Assembly: GCA_964385635.1 (NCBI GenBank)
Contig: CAYLPU010000059.1
Coordinates: forward strand, 1 to 30,844
Reading direction: 5' to 3'
Source: CAYLPU01 sp964385635
Lineage (GTDB): Bacteria > Chloroflexota > Anaerolineae > B4-G1
DNA length: 30,844 bases
Positions within the stretch are counted from its first letter, which is position 1. Each line of letters opens with the position of its first letter. The notes beneath the pieces are model-generated. The model was given only the letters and a program-made list of their open reading frames with translations, was not told where the DNA came from and searched no databases. Position numbers and translations under genes: made by a program. Of the stretch, positions 7,883 to 14,927 are shown piece by piece.

Positions 7883-9520
7883 AGTAAAAGTAAAGGTACT
7901 TCCTTGCCCTACTTCGCTTTCCACCCCTACCTCTCCACCGAGTTTTTCCACGACGCGTCCCGCGATGGACAGCCCTAACCCGTGCCCTTTGACGCGGATC
8001 TGGTCGAGCCGTGTAAACGGCGTGAACAAGCGGGCTTGCTCCTCTGGCGTGAGGCCAGGGCCGTTGTCGCGTACCCAGAAGCGCACCATTGAGACTTCGG
8101 TGAGCCCTTCGGCTACGCTCAGGACAGGCTCAGTCGAGCCGTCGATTCGCTGACTCGCTGGTTCGTCAAAGCCCAGTTCAACGCGCGGCGGCTGACCGCC
8201 GTATTTCAGAGCGTTGCTGAGATAGTTGGCCCATACCTCCTCGACCCAGGGGCCGTAGCCCAGCACCACCGGCCAGGTCTCGGGCAACACAATCTCGGCC
8301 TGAGATGCCTCGATCTGATGGGCCAACCGCTGCTGGGCTTCGGCCACGATACTTGCCATGTCCAGCGGTCTCATTTTCACTTCCATCTTGCGCATTTCGG
8401 CTAGCAGCAGCAACTCGTCAATGATGTTGCTCATCTTGCGCCCGCCCTGTGCCATCCTGCGTAGGTGGCGGCGCATTACCTCATCCGGCAGTGCGGCGTA
8501 ATCCTCGTCCAACACCTGGGCAAAACCGACGATAAGCGCTAATGGGGCCTTGAGGTCGTGGGCTACGGTGTGGGCAAAGGCGTCCAATTCCTCGTTACGT
8601 GCTTCCAATTCGGTGGTGTATTGGTGCAGCGCTTCGACCAGCCGGGCGTTGTCAATGGCGGTGCCAGCCGTGGTGGACAGTGACTCCAACAACGCCAGGT
8701 CTGTTGTGCCGAAACGGTCCGCCTCTGTGTCCACCACCTGAATCACACCGATCACATCCTGTCTGACCCGCAGTGGGATGGTGAGGATGGAACGCAGTGG
8801 CAGGTTGGTTTCTTGATCTACGCCCTTAAAGTGACGCTCGTCGGCCTGTGCGTCTGCCACGATCAGGCTCTCGCCGCTGCGTGCCGCCAAGCCAGCAAGC
8901 CCTTGGCCCGGCGCCAGTCGCCAGCCGTGCACGACCTCGCTCCGGGCGCCGGTGGCCTGCCGGCAGACCAGTTCGTCCGTCTCTGGATCAATTAGCCAAA
9001 TCGAGGCGGCGACCACATCCAGCAGATGGCGTATCTCTTCTATGACGGTGACGAGCACCTGGTCCAGGTCGAGGGTGGAACTGAGCGCCTGGCCTGCCCG
9101 GTTGAGCATGGCCAGGTCACGGCTGTGCTGCCGCAGTGCTTCCTCGGCCTCCCCCTTCTCAATGGCCCTGCGGATAGTCACCAGCAATTGCTCCACATTG
9201 TAGGGCTTCTGCACGTAGGAATAGGCACCCAGGTTGATCGCCTCGATGGCTGATGCCTGTGAGGCATATCCGGTGATTAAGACGCACTTCGTGCCAGGGG
9301 AGCGCGTCTTGATCTTCTTCAGCACCTCAAGGCCGGACGTGTGCTCCAGCCTGAGGTCTAGCAGCGCTACAGCAGGTGTCTCCTGCTCGATCTCATCCAG
9401 GGCTGCCTTTCCAGTGGCGGCAGTCACGGGCATATACCCCTTGACCCTGAGGATGTCACAGAGGGTCTTTCTGAGATTAGGGTCATCGTCCAAGATGAGA
9501 ACACGGTGCTTGGGTTCCAC
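7601..9520 (-). CDS. REC-GAF-HisKA-HATPase sensor kinase with antisense-overlap tail
   Basis: 639 aa, soluble. The receiver domain (about 5-120) has acidic pocket D11-D12-D13, phosphoacceptor D55 in LLDLRL, T83 and K105. A GAF domain spans about 137-295. HisKA carries H321 in AHDLKAP. HATPase has N436 in NYLSNALKYG, G1 DNGPG (485-489) and G2 GHGLGLSI (512-519). Catalysis should be ATP-dependent autophosphorylation at H321; the output is unknown. The kinase fold ends at about P548 (FTFTLP). The remaining 91 residues are encoded on the complement of the convergent membrane-protein gene, beginning exactly at that gene's stop codon, and have low-complexity Pro/His/Gln composition, so the natural stop may have been lost. 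Residues about 453-476 (STEPVLSVAEG) come from a palindromic repeat inserted in frame. The start is GTG at 9520. Confidence 0.85.
   Translation of the reverse strand: MEPKHRVLILDDDPNLRKTLCDILRVKGYMPVTAATGKAALDEIEQETPAVALLDLRLEHTSGLEVLKKIKTRSPGTKCVLITGYASQASAIEAINLGAYSYVQKPYNVEQLLVTIRRAIEKGEAEEALRQHSRDLAMLNRAGQALSSTLDLDQVLVTVIEEIRHLLDVVAASIWLIDPETDELVCRQATGARSEVVHGWRLAPGQGLAGLAARSGESLIVADAQADERHFKGVDQETNLPLRSILTIPLRVRQDVIGVIQVVDTEADRFGTTDLALLESLSTTAGTAIDNARLVEALHQYTTELEARNEELDAFAHTVAHDLKAPLALIVGFAQVLDEDYAALPDEVMRRHLRRMAQGGRKMSNIIDELLLLAEMRKMEVKMRPLDMASIVAEAQQRLAHQIEASQAEIVLPETWPVVLGYGPWVEEVWANYLSNALKYGGQPPRVELGFDEPASQRIDGSTEPVLSVAEGLTEVSMVRFWVRDNGPGLTPEEQARLFTPFTRLDQIRVKGHGLGLSIAGRVVEKLGGEVGVESEVGQGSTFTFTLPSHSPTLPEHVSPQHPLEQLEHGPALPGERREAQQSQHRHTEVIDAEIERPGHRVTPASRGPEVPELPQKARDHPRGQQPQCATWVTTPPLA
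8101..8132. repeat. REP-like palindromic element inside kinase gene
   Basis: TGAGCC at the left edge and GGCTCA at the right edge bracket CTTCGGCTACGCTCAGGACA. This is a member of the dispersed CTTCG-x-GCTCAGG family also seen at 10647, 20851 and 30605. It adds residues STEPVLSVAEG to the HATPase domain of the 7601-9520 kinase between two core strands, without breaking the frame. Confidence 0.65.
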
Positions 9521-9537
9521 AGCCTACCTCACCATAC

Positions 9538-9566
9538 AGTATACTCATTTTCGAGTGTTATGTCTA
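9538..9566 (-). promoter_or_regulatory. Promoter of REC-GAF kinase gene
   Basis: Minus strand TAGACA (9561-9566), 17-nt spacer and TATACT (9538-9543). The predicted start near 9531 leaves only about ten leader bases before the GTG start at 9520, with a purine-rich AGGTAGG in between. This suggests the kinase is transcribed independently of the upstream kinase genes. Confidence 0.55.
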
Positions 9567-9639
9567 TGGGACATTGGCCCATATTGACTCTCCCAGCGTC
9601 CCATCTTGGGCCTGTTTACTACTGAGCGGATTGCCTCTT

Positions 9640-9698
9640 GTAGTGGCGACTTCAGTCGCTCTGCATCCTGCTATGAACGGCTGAAGTCGTTACTACGA
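9640..9698. repeat. Inverted pair of GTAGTxxCGACTTCAG repeats
   Basis: Left arm GTAGTGGCGACTTCAGTCGC (9640-9659) and right arm GGCTGAAGTCGTTACTAC (9679-9696) are inverted copies with a few mismatches. The left arm is identical over 21 bases to the reverse complement of 19929-19949. This is a dispersed intergenic palindrome family. Confidence 0.7.
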
Positions 9699-9709
9699 CC
9701 TAAGGTAGA

Positions 9710-9740
9710 GGGGTGGATGACCAGTGAACACATCTACCCC
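9710..9740. repeat. Stem-loop, possible terminator
   Basis: GGGGTGGATG (9710-9719) pairs with CATCTACCCC (9731-9740) over ten base pairs with one G-T wobble and an 11-nt loop. It lies downstream of the 9906-11387 kinase on the minus strand, but no T-run follows. It may serve as a weak terminator or be part of a repeat. Confidence 0.35.
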
Positions 9741-9858
9741 GCGAAATCCGGGAGACCCTAATTCTCTTAATCCTGCTCTGTTTCGGGGCAAACTCCGAGG
9801 AATTAAGGCTGTAGGCTCTAATATGCTTGGACTCTACTGAAAAAAGCGACAAATTCAA

Positions 9859-9886
9859 CACAGAGGCGCAGAAACGCCAAGAAAAT
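9859..9886. repeat. CAGAGGCGCAGAAACGCC word repeat
   Basis: Same word family as 16985-17016 (ACGCAGAGACGCAGAGGCGCA), a low-complexity repeat of CGCAGAG units. It lies immediately downstream of the REC-PAS kinase stop. Confidence 0.5.
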
Positions 9887-9905
9887 CAAGTATCAACGGC
9901 TGTGT

Positions 9906-11387
9906 CTACGTATCTGCGAGTGGCAGCCAGACGGTGACGGTAGTCCCCACGTCCATCTCGCTTTCCACCGTCACTCTGCCGCCGTGCAGTTCCACGATCT
10001 CCTCGACGATGGACAGTCCCAGGCCGGCCCCGGATATCTGCATGGAGCGTGGCTCCTTCCCCCGGAAGAACCGGTCGAAGATGTGTGGTAACTCATCCTC
10101 CGGTATCCCCATCCCCGTGTCCGATACCGTCGCCGTGGCCCAGGCGCGCCCTTCCGCCTCCGCCTTTCCGGTGGAGACCACCACCTGCTCCCCCCTGGGC
10201 GTGTAGAGGATACCGTTCTTCACCAGGTTGTTCAGCACCTGCAATCCCTGGTCCGGGTCCACCAGTGCTAGCGGCCCCGGCTCTGCCGGGTGGTGTTCCA
10301 GCGTCAGGCCGTGTTTCTGGGCCAGCGGTTGGTGGTGGGCGACGGCTGCCTCGGCCAACTCATTGAGAAGAGTGGGCCGGGGTTTCATCTCCAGCCGGCC
10401 GCTGTCTATGCGTGCGATCTGCAGGATACCCTCCACCAGGCCTGCCAGGTGGTCCGTCTCCCGCGCTAGCGTGTCCAGGTAAACCTCCCGCTTCTCGGGC
10501 CTGCGGTGCATCAGGTCTGCGTATAACTTGATCGTCGTGATCGGCGTGCGCAATTCGTGGGAGATGTTGATGACGAAGCGGGACTTCATCCGGTCCAGCG
10601 CCTTGAGGTGGCTGACGTCGTGGACCGCCACTACGGCTGCCATCTCGCCCTGAGCCAGTCGAAGGGCTTCTTCCAACCCCGGCTCCAGGATCGGCGCTGC
10701 TTGCAGTTCCAGGTCCAGCCCGGTCAGTTCCAGCACTGCCTCCGGTCGCTCCGCCGCCCGTCGCGCCAGGTGCTGCACCGCCTCCTGCAGCCGGGCTGCA
10801 TCCTCCGGCGAGAGGGTCTGGGTGAGCCAGGCATGGGCGACGGGGTTGGTCTGGATGATCTCTCCCCTGGCGTCGGTGACGGCGATGCCGTCGGCGGTGC
10901 TGCGGAGGATGGCGTCCAGTCGTGCGTACTGGGCCTGGAGTTGGGCGGTGCGCTCGGCCACTCGCTGCTCCAACTGGTCGGCGTAGTCGCGCAGTTCCAT
11001 CATGTCATCGAAACGGGCCAGGGAGATGGCGATGGCGCGCTCCATCTCGCGCACGCTGGAGGGTTTGACCAGATAGGCTCCTACGCCGGCTGCGCTGGCC
11101 TCTTCGACCAGTCCCGGTGTGTCGTAGGCGGTCAGTACCACCACCGGCGTGGGGCAATGTTGGTAGATGCGTCGTGTGGCCTCGAGGCCGTCCATATCGG
11201 GCATCTTGATGTCCATCAGGACGACGTCGGGCCGCAAGGACTGGGTCATCTCGACAGCCTCACTGCCGTCTGCTGCTTCCCCGACGATGGTACACCCTAT
11301 CTCTTCCAGCGATCCCCTGATCATTTCACTGACCATGTAGTCGTCCTCGGCGATCAGTACCCGGACGTTTTCTTCTTGGTCACTCAT
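9906..11387 (-). CDS. REC-PAS-HisKA-HATPase sensor kinase
   Basis: 493 aa, soluble hybrid in which the receiver precedes the kinase. The receiver (about 8-124) has E14-D15-D16, phosphoacceptor D59 in VVLMDIKMP, T86 and K108 in YLVKPS. A coiled linker (131-155) leads to a PAS-like domain (about 156-262). HisKA carries H277 in FVINISHELRTP. HATPase has the N box LNNLVKNGILYTP, DTGMGIP, FDRFFRG and GAGLGLSI. Residues RLAQG near 243-247 are encoded by a variant of the dispersed CCCTTCGA-GGCTCAGGGC repeat. The gene lies 93 nt downstream of the large membrane kinase, with a perfect 22-bp palindrome between them. Receiver phosphorylation could gate the kinase; this is inferred from domain order. No DNA-binding output is encoded nearby. 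Confidence 0.88.
   Translation of the reverse strand: MSDQEENVRVLIAEDDYMVSEMIRGSLEEIGCTIVGEAADGSEAVEMTQSLRPDVVLMDIKMPDMDGLEATRRIYQHCPTPVVVLTAYDTPGLVEEASAAGVGAYLVKPSSVREMERAIAISLARFDDMMELRDYADQLEQRVAERTAQLQAQYARLDAILRSTADGIAVTDARGEIIQTNPVAHAWLTQTLSPEDAARLQEAVQHLARRAAERPEAVLELTGLDLELQAAPILEPGLEEALRLAQGEMAAVVAVHDVSHLKALDRMKSRFVINISHELRTPITTIKLYADLMHRRPEKREVYLDTLARETDHLAGLVEGILQIARIDSGRLEMKPRPTLLNELAEAAVAHHQPLAQKHGLTLEHHPAEPGPLALVDPDQGLQVLNNLVKNGILYTPRGEQVVVSTGKAEAEGRAWATATVSDTGMGIPEDELPHIFDRFFRGKEPRSMQISGAGLGLSIVEEIVELHGGRVTVESEMDVGTTVTVWLPLADT
10647..10667. repeat. REP-like element within kinase coding sequence
   Basis: GCCCTGAGCCAGTCGAAGGGC is a one-base variant of the dispersed GCCCTGAGCCTGTCGAAGGG family, embedded in frame and encoding A-L-R-L-A-Q-G on the minus strand at the PAS/HisKA linker of the 9906-11387 kinase. 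Confidence 0.5.
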
Positions 11388-11443
11388 TCGCTGTTCTCCT
11401 ATTCTTCGTCGACCCTACGTGGATTAGGGGATGCTCCAAATCA

Positions 11444-11465
11444 GCCGATGGTTGCAACCATCGGC
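11444..11465. repeat. Perfect 22-bp palindrome
   Basis: GCCGATGGTTG followed directly by CAACCATCGGC, perfectly self-complementary with no spacer. It lies in the 93-nt gap between two minus-strand kinase genes. It has no T-run for a Rho-independent terminator. It may be a dimeric regulator site, an RNA processing hairpin or a repeat family member. Confidence 0.6.
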
Positions 11466-11480
11466 GGGGCAAGACAGTAG

Positions 11481-14225
11481 TTACACCTCTGCTTTGAATC
11501 GAATCACTGCCACCGCGCCGTGATCGTTGCGCAGCAGTAGTTCTCCGTGCAGGCTCTTGCGAACAATGTTTTGTACCAGGTCGAACCCCACACTGTAGCG
11601 TGTCAACTGTAACACTTCTTCCGAGTAACCCGGCCCATCGTCTCGAAACTCGAATAGAACCGTGTCATCGTCGAGAGCGATGCGTACGGCGATGTGCGCT
11701 GTATCGTGCCCTCGCAAACCGTGCTTGACAGTGTTGGTCGCCAGTTCGTTGATCACCAGTGTCAGGTTGTGCGCTTGGTTGGGGGTCACTCGAATTGATG
11801 ATGGGGTTACGTCTACAGACACGTGCTTATCGTGTGGGAGCATGTGCAAGGCAGAGCGGATGACCTGGCTTGTCAGTTCGCTCAATAGCGGGGGCGCCCA
11901 CTCGGATGCGGAGAGCAGGGTATGCACTGTGGCCAGGCTCTGCACGCGGTTGACCATGTCGTTCACAATAGATTGGCACACGGCCTGGGCCTCTGCCCTG
12001 GCGTACCGTTGCCCGGTGTACAGCAGTCCGATGATGGCGGACAAGTTATTCTTGACCCGGTGGTTGATCTCGTCGAGTAGCAGAGACCGGGTTTCGGCAT
12101 CCCGCCGTGCCTGTTCGTACAACTGGGCGTTCTCGATCGCGATCCCCGCAGTCATGGCCAGCGACTCCATCAACCTCAGGTCTGTTGTCTGGAAGTGGTC
12201 TATCTCTGTATCTACCACCTGGAGTATGCCGATCACACCGTTCTTGACTCGCAGCGGGACGGTGAGGATGGAGCGCAGCGGTAACCCGGTCTGTTGATCT
12301 ACATCCTTAAAGTAGCGCTTGTCGGCCCATGCGTCCGGCACGATTAGGCTCTCGCCGGTGTGAGCGACCCAGCCGGCAAGCCCTTGTCCTGGCGCCAGCC
12401 GCCAGCCGCACACGAGCTCTTTTTGGGGACCGATGACTTGTTGGCAGACCAGTTCGTTTGTCTCCTGGTCAATTAGCCAGACCGAGCAGGCGGTCACGTC
12501 GATCAGATGGCGTATTTCTTCCAGGATGGTGACCAGTACCTGGTCTATATTGAGAGTGGTGGTGAGCGCCTGGCTTGCCTGGTTGAGCAGTGCCAGTTCA
12601 CGGTTGCGCCGTCGCAGCATTTTCTCTGCCTGCTTGCGCTCGGTGATGTCGCGAGAGATGCCCATGACGCCTATCAGTTCGCCTTGAGCATCGCGCAGCA
12701 GGGAGGCGGAAACAAGAGAGGGAAAAACATGGCCATTCTTGCGCTGGTTGAGGATTTCGCGCACGCATTGACCTGTCTCGACTGTCGTGTTGTGGACTGC
12801 GAAGGCCTCCTGCGGATCGGCATAGAGAATGTCCACATGTGTGCCCAAGACCTCCTCCGGCTGATAGCCAAGGGCTGCCTGCGCCGCCTCGTTAAACTTG
12901 ACAATTCGCCGCTCCATGTCAACGGTAATGACCATGTCCAGGGAGCTGTCAACGATATTCCTGGCATATTCCTCCGACGCACGCAGTGCTTCTTCAGCCC
13001 GCACTCGCCCTGTGATATCGTGGCCCACCGCTTGATACTCCATGAGCCGGCTTTGCTCGTCAAATATCGCGCGGTCGGTCCACTGCTGCCAGCGTATCTC
13101 TCTATCGGGCGTCACAACCCGGTGCTCATAAGTTGCAATAGGGTTCTCCGGGGACAGGGAGGCGGACTGCTTCCTGACGCTCTCCCGGTCCTCCTCGGGA
13201 ATAAGTGGCATACAGCTATGCCCGATCAATTCTTCGCGCTCCTTGCCGAAATAGCGGCAGTAGGCTGCGTTCACGAAGGTCAGCGTTCCGTCGGGCCGGA
13301 AACGACAGATCAGTTCCGTCTGATCCTCTACGACGGCGCGATAGCGTGCTTCGCTCTCCCGCAGCGCCTCCTCCGCCCGCTTGCGCTTGATGATGGCGGT
13401 CAACTGTCCTGAAATGGTCTCCAGCCGATGCAGGTCTGATTCCGTAAGAGGTTCTGTGCTGGAAATATCCAGCAGGCCGATGGCCTCACCCTCCGAAACG
13501 AAGGGAATGATTATTACGGATTGTATATCCAGGACTTTGAGAATTCGTGAGATGAGTTTCCGAATCGTCTTGCGTAATCTACCGGGTAGAGAGACTGTTT
13601 CGGTAAACTCGGCCGTTAAACGCTGGATGGTGGCAGGATCGTTGATGAGCAGCGGTTTGCCCGTTTGCAGCGTTTCCAGGTACAGACTTCCCGCTTTCAA
13701 CGGTAGTTTTATCGTCGGTATCTTGATGCCGATCAGCCTCTCAATCCGGCCCACCATTGCCGGAGGGAGGACAAGGTTGTGCATGACCATGTAGTCTTTA
13801 TCCTCGCTGACGAGATATACTGTTACCCCGTCGCTGGAGACTATCTTTTTTGTCTCCTTGGACAACAAGCGGACGATCTCCTGCAGACTATCGCCCCGGT
13901 TGACGGCGATATTCAGTGAATTGATCAGAGCCAGGTCTTCCGTCTTGTGCCGCATTTCCTCATACGCCCGCTTGCGCTCGGCGATGTCGTGGATAAGCCT
14001 TGATACCGTGAAGAGACCAACGGCAGTGATCAGGACTGTTTCGATGAGCGCCTCACGCCAGTTAATGGGAGTGGGGGGCGTTCCCAGTAGAAGGTGAGGG
14101 AGATCCAGGATTTCATCCAGCCACACCAAAATGCAGAGCAGAACGAACATCTGGGCCACGCACAGCCATGTTCTCCTGCCCATGATCGGTCTCTTCGTCC
14201 ATTCGCGCTTTGTGTTACTTTTCAT
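11481..14225 (-). CDS. Membrane GAF-PAS-PAS-GAF HisKA_2 sensor kinase
   Basis: 914 aa. Two membrane helices near 18-38 and 58-78 flank a short extracellular loop. They are followed by a GAF-type domain (about 90-285), PAS (about 290-415, ending in VGHDITGRVRAEE), a second PAS with PAC (about 418-540, ending GISRDITERKQAE), a second GAF (about 545-705) and a HisKA_2-type dimerisation helix with H722 in LLLDEINHRVKNN. The HATPase has the N box NELATNTVKHG and G1 DDGPG. The EINHRVKNN box marks the HisKA_2/HWE-like class, which often signals to stand-alone receivers. The second GAF is strongly similar to the GAF of the 7601-9520 kinase (for example GWRLAPGQGLAG and LPLRSIL), indicating domain duplication inside the cluster. 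The start at 14225 has AAGGA about nine bases upstream. Confidence 0.88.
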   Translation of the reverse strand: MKSNTKREWTKRPIMGRRTWLCVAQMFVLLCILVWLDEILDLPHLLLGTPPTPINWREALIETVLITAVGLFTVSRLIHDIAERKRAYEEMRHKTEDLALINSLNIAVNRGDSLQEIVRLLSKETKKIVSSDGVTVYLVSEDKDYMVMHNLVLPPAMVGRIERLIGIKIPTIKLPLKAGSLYLETLQTGKPLLINDPATIQRLTAEFTETVSLPGRLRKTIRKLISRILKVLDIQSVIIIPFVSEGEAIGLLDISSTEPLTESDLHRLETISGQLTAIIKRKRAEEALRESEARYRAVVEDQTELICRFRPDGTLTFVNAAYCRYFGKEREELIGHSCMPLIPEEDRESVRKQSASLSPENPIATYEHRVVTPDREIRWQQWTDRAIFDEQSRLMEYQAVGHDITGRVRAEEALRASEEYARNIVDSSLDMVITVDMERRIVKFNEAAQAALGYQPEEVLGTHVDILYADPQEAFAVHNTTVETGQCVREILNQRKNGHVFPSLVSASLLRDAQGELIGVMGISRDITERKQAEKMLRRRNRELALLNQASQALTTTLNIDQVLVTILEEIRHLIDVTACSVWLIDQETNELVCQQVIGPQKELVCGWRLAPGQGLAGWVAHTGESLIVPDAWADKRYFKDVDQQTGLPLRSILTVPLRVKNGVIGILQVVDTEIDHFQTTDLRLMESLAMTAGIAIENAQLYEQARRDAETRSLLLDEINHRVKNNLSAIIGLLYTGQRYARAEAQAVCQSIVNDMVNRVQSLATVHTLLSASEWAPPLLSELTSQVIRSALHMLPHDKHVSVDVTPSSIRVTPNQAHNLTLVINELATNTVKHGLRGHDTAHIAVRIALDDDTVLFEFRDDGPGYSEEVLQLTRYSVGFDLVQNIVRKSLHGELLLRNDHGAVAVIRFKAEV

Positions 14226-14304
14226 GGCTCACATTCCTTATGTTCGCCGAAGGTCTCTCTTCGTTCGCCGAAGGTCTCTGACCGAGGCGTAAAGGGCTCG
14301 GTCG

Positions 14305-14457
14305 GGAGACCCTCGCCCATCAACCTGAGACCCTTCGCCCATCAACCTGAGACCTTCGCCCATCAATCTGAGACCCTTCGCCCATCAACCTGAGACCCTC
14401 GCCCATCAACCTGAGACCTTCGCCCATCAACCTGAGACCCTCGCCCATCAACCTGGG
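14305..14457. repeat. 21-22 bp tandem repeat, seven copies
   Basis: Unit GCCCATCAACCTGAGACC plus a CTTC or CTC spacer. Copies begin at 14315, 14337, 14358, 14380, 14401, 14422 and 14443, spaced 22, 21, 22, 21, 21 and 21 bp, i.e. two helical turns. On the minus strand the unit reads CGAAGGTCTCAGGTTGATGG. Its core CGAAGGTCTC also occurs on the plus strand in the two GTTCGCCGAAGGTCTCT copies at 14242 and 14263, so the two blocks share a motif in opposite orientation. It lies upstream of the kinase start at 14225. Confidence 0.8.
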
Positions 14458-14522
14458 TAGTTACCATGTTAGCAGCAAAGCGTGTCATGGAGCGTGTCAA
14501 AAAAGCGGATTGCAGACCGCGA

Positions 14523-14569
14523 AACCGAAAACAAAGCAGGCTCACGGGCAGAGATCTCCCGTGAGCCTG
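14523..14569 (-). terminator. Rho-independent terminator (minus strand)
   Basis: CAGGCTCACGGG (14537-14548) and CCCGTGAGCCTG (14558-14569) form a perfect 12-bp stem with a 9-nt loop. On the minus strand it is followed by CTTTGTTTTCGGTTT. No annotated minus-strand gene ends here, so it must terminate an untranslated transcript or attenuate the kinase leader. Confidence 0.65.
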
Positions 14570-14738
14570 ATTAAGCATGGTTCAGGACCCAACGATGTGG
14601 GCTCTATACGTCAGAACCCGCAGCGAAGAGACAACAGTGTCTGTGGGTCTGTGGATCGTGATGTAATTGGCCTGCACGGGACGTTCCGCTCCCCGGTGCC
14701 TGAGGCCCCGGTGGTGCCGGCCACACGGGGATTCTGCG
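14535..14738 (-). ncRNA. Candidate small RNA or kinase leader, about 200 nt
   Basis: On the minus strand a promoter (TTGCGC 14766-14771, 16-nt spacer, TATACT 14744-14749) predicts a start near 14738. A strong hairpin plus T-rich tract ends near 14535. No ORF of credible size is inside. Internal pairings are possible: CCCA/TGGG closing a short loop inside GGTTC/GAACC near 14579-14620, and CCCCG/CGGGG near the 5' part. The roughly 200-nt length would fit 6S RNA, but I cannot match conserved features of 6S, SRP RNA, RNase P or tmRNA. An attenuating leader of the downstream kinase is the alternative. Confidence 0.3.
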
Positions 14739-14743
14739 TGTAT

Positions 14744-14771
14744 AGTATATCAGAAAGCGTCTATAGCGCAA
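14744..14771 (-). promoter_or_regulatory. Promoter of candidate small RNA
   Basis: Minus strand TTGCGC (14766-14771), 16-nt spacer and TATACT (14744-14749). It is divergent from and about 45 bp away from the sucC promoter. Confidence 0.4.
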
Positions 14772-14816
14772 GTATTGTCTGCGCCGACCGGGGCGATGCT
14801 CAGTGGTGGCCATCAC

Positions 14817-14844
14817 TTGGCTTCTGTGTGCGCTGTGGTATAAT
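14817..14844 (+). promoter_or_regulatory. sucCD promoter
   Basis: TTGGCT (14817-14822), 16-nt spacer and a perfect TATAAT (14839-14844). The predicted start is near 14851, about 77 nt before the sucC GTG. Confidence 0.65.
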
Positions 14845-14927
14845 CCCGCCAGTTTGAACCCAGTCAGAGCGCGCGGTGTGTGTGTTTGTAGAACGTGACT
14901 TCTTTTTATGAATCTGGAGGCGAGTGC

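Larger units (their letters stand above)
9521..9905. other. Gene-free spacer between two kinase genes
   Basis: No credible ORF. The region holds, in order, a minus-strand promoter for the 9520 kinase, an inverted GTAGT-CGACTTCAG repeat pair, a 10-bp stem-loop and a CAGAGGCGCAGAAACGCC word repeat. Confidence 0.6.
14226..14927. other. 702-bp gene-free region between kinase cluster and sucC
   Basis: No protein gene supported. It contains two copies of GTTCGCCGAAGGTCTCT (14242 and 14263, 21-bp spacing), a seven-copy 21-22 bp tandem repeat (14305-14457), a strong hairpin with T-rich tail on the minus strand, a candidate minus-strand RNA with its own promoter, and the sucC promoter. Confidence 0.6.

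Noticed and set aside
10557..11480. 307-aa plus-strand frame opposite the REC-PAS kinase
   Set aside because: Antisense shadow of a kinase gene with all domain motifs intact on the minus strand; composition is not protein-like.
14305..14457. CRISPR array
   Set aside because: Units are only 21-22 bp and directly abutting with 3-4 bp variation; there are no unique spacers and no cas genes.
14363..14578. Minus-strand frame of VDGR/GSQ repeats
   Set aside because: Translation of the 21-22 bp tandem repeat running into a terminator hairpin; no start signal and no family.
14535..14738. tmRNA or tRNA gene near sucC
   Set aside because: No tRNA-like T-loop (GGTTCGA), no 3' CCA-type acceptor pairing and no tag reading frame found.
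14895..14927. Longer sucC start at GTG 14895
   Set aside because: The eleven extra residues are not family-like. GTG 14928 gives the conserved K-L-H-E-Y-Q start and has GGAGG seven bases upstream.
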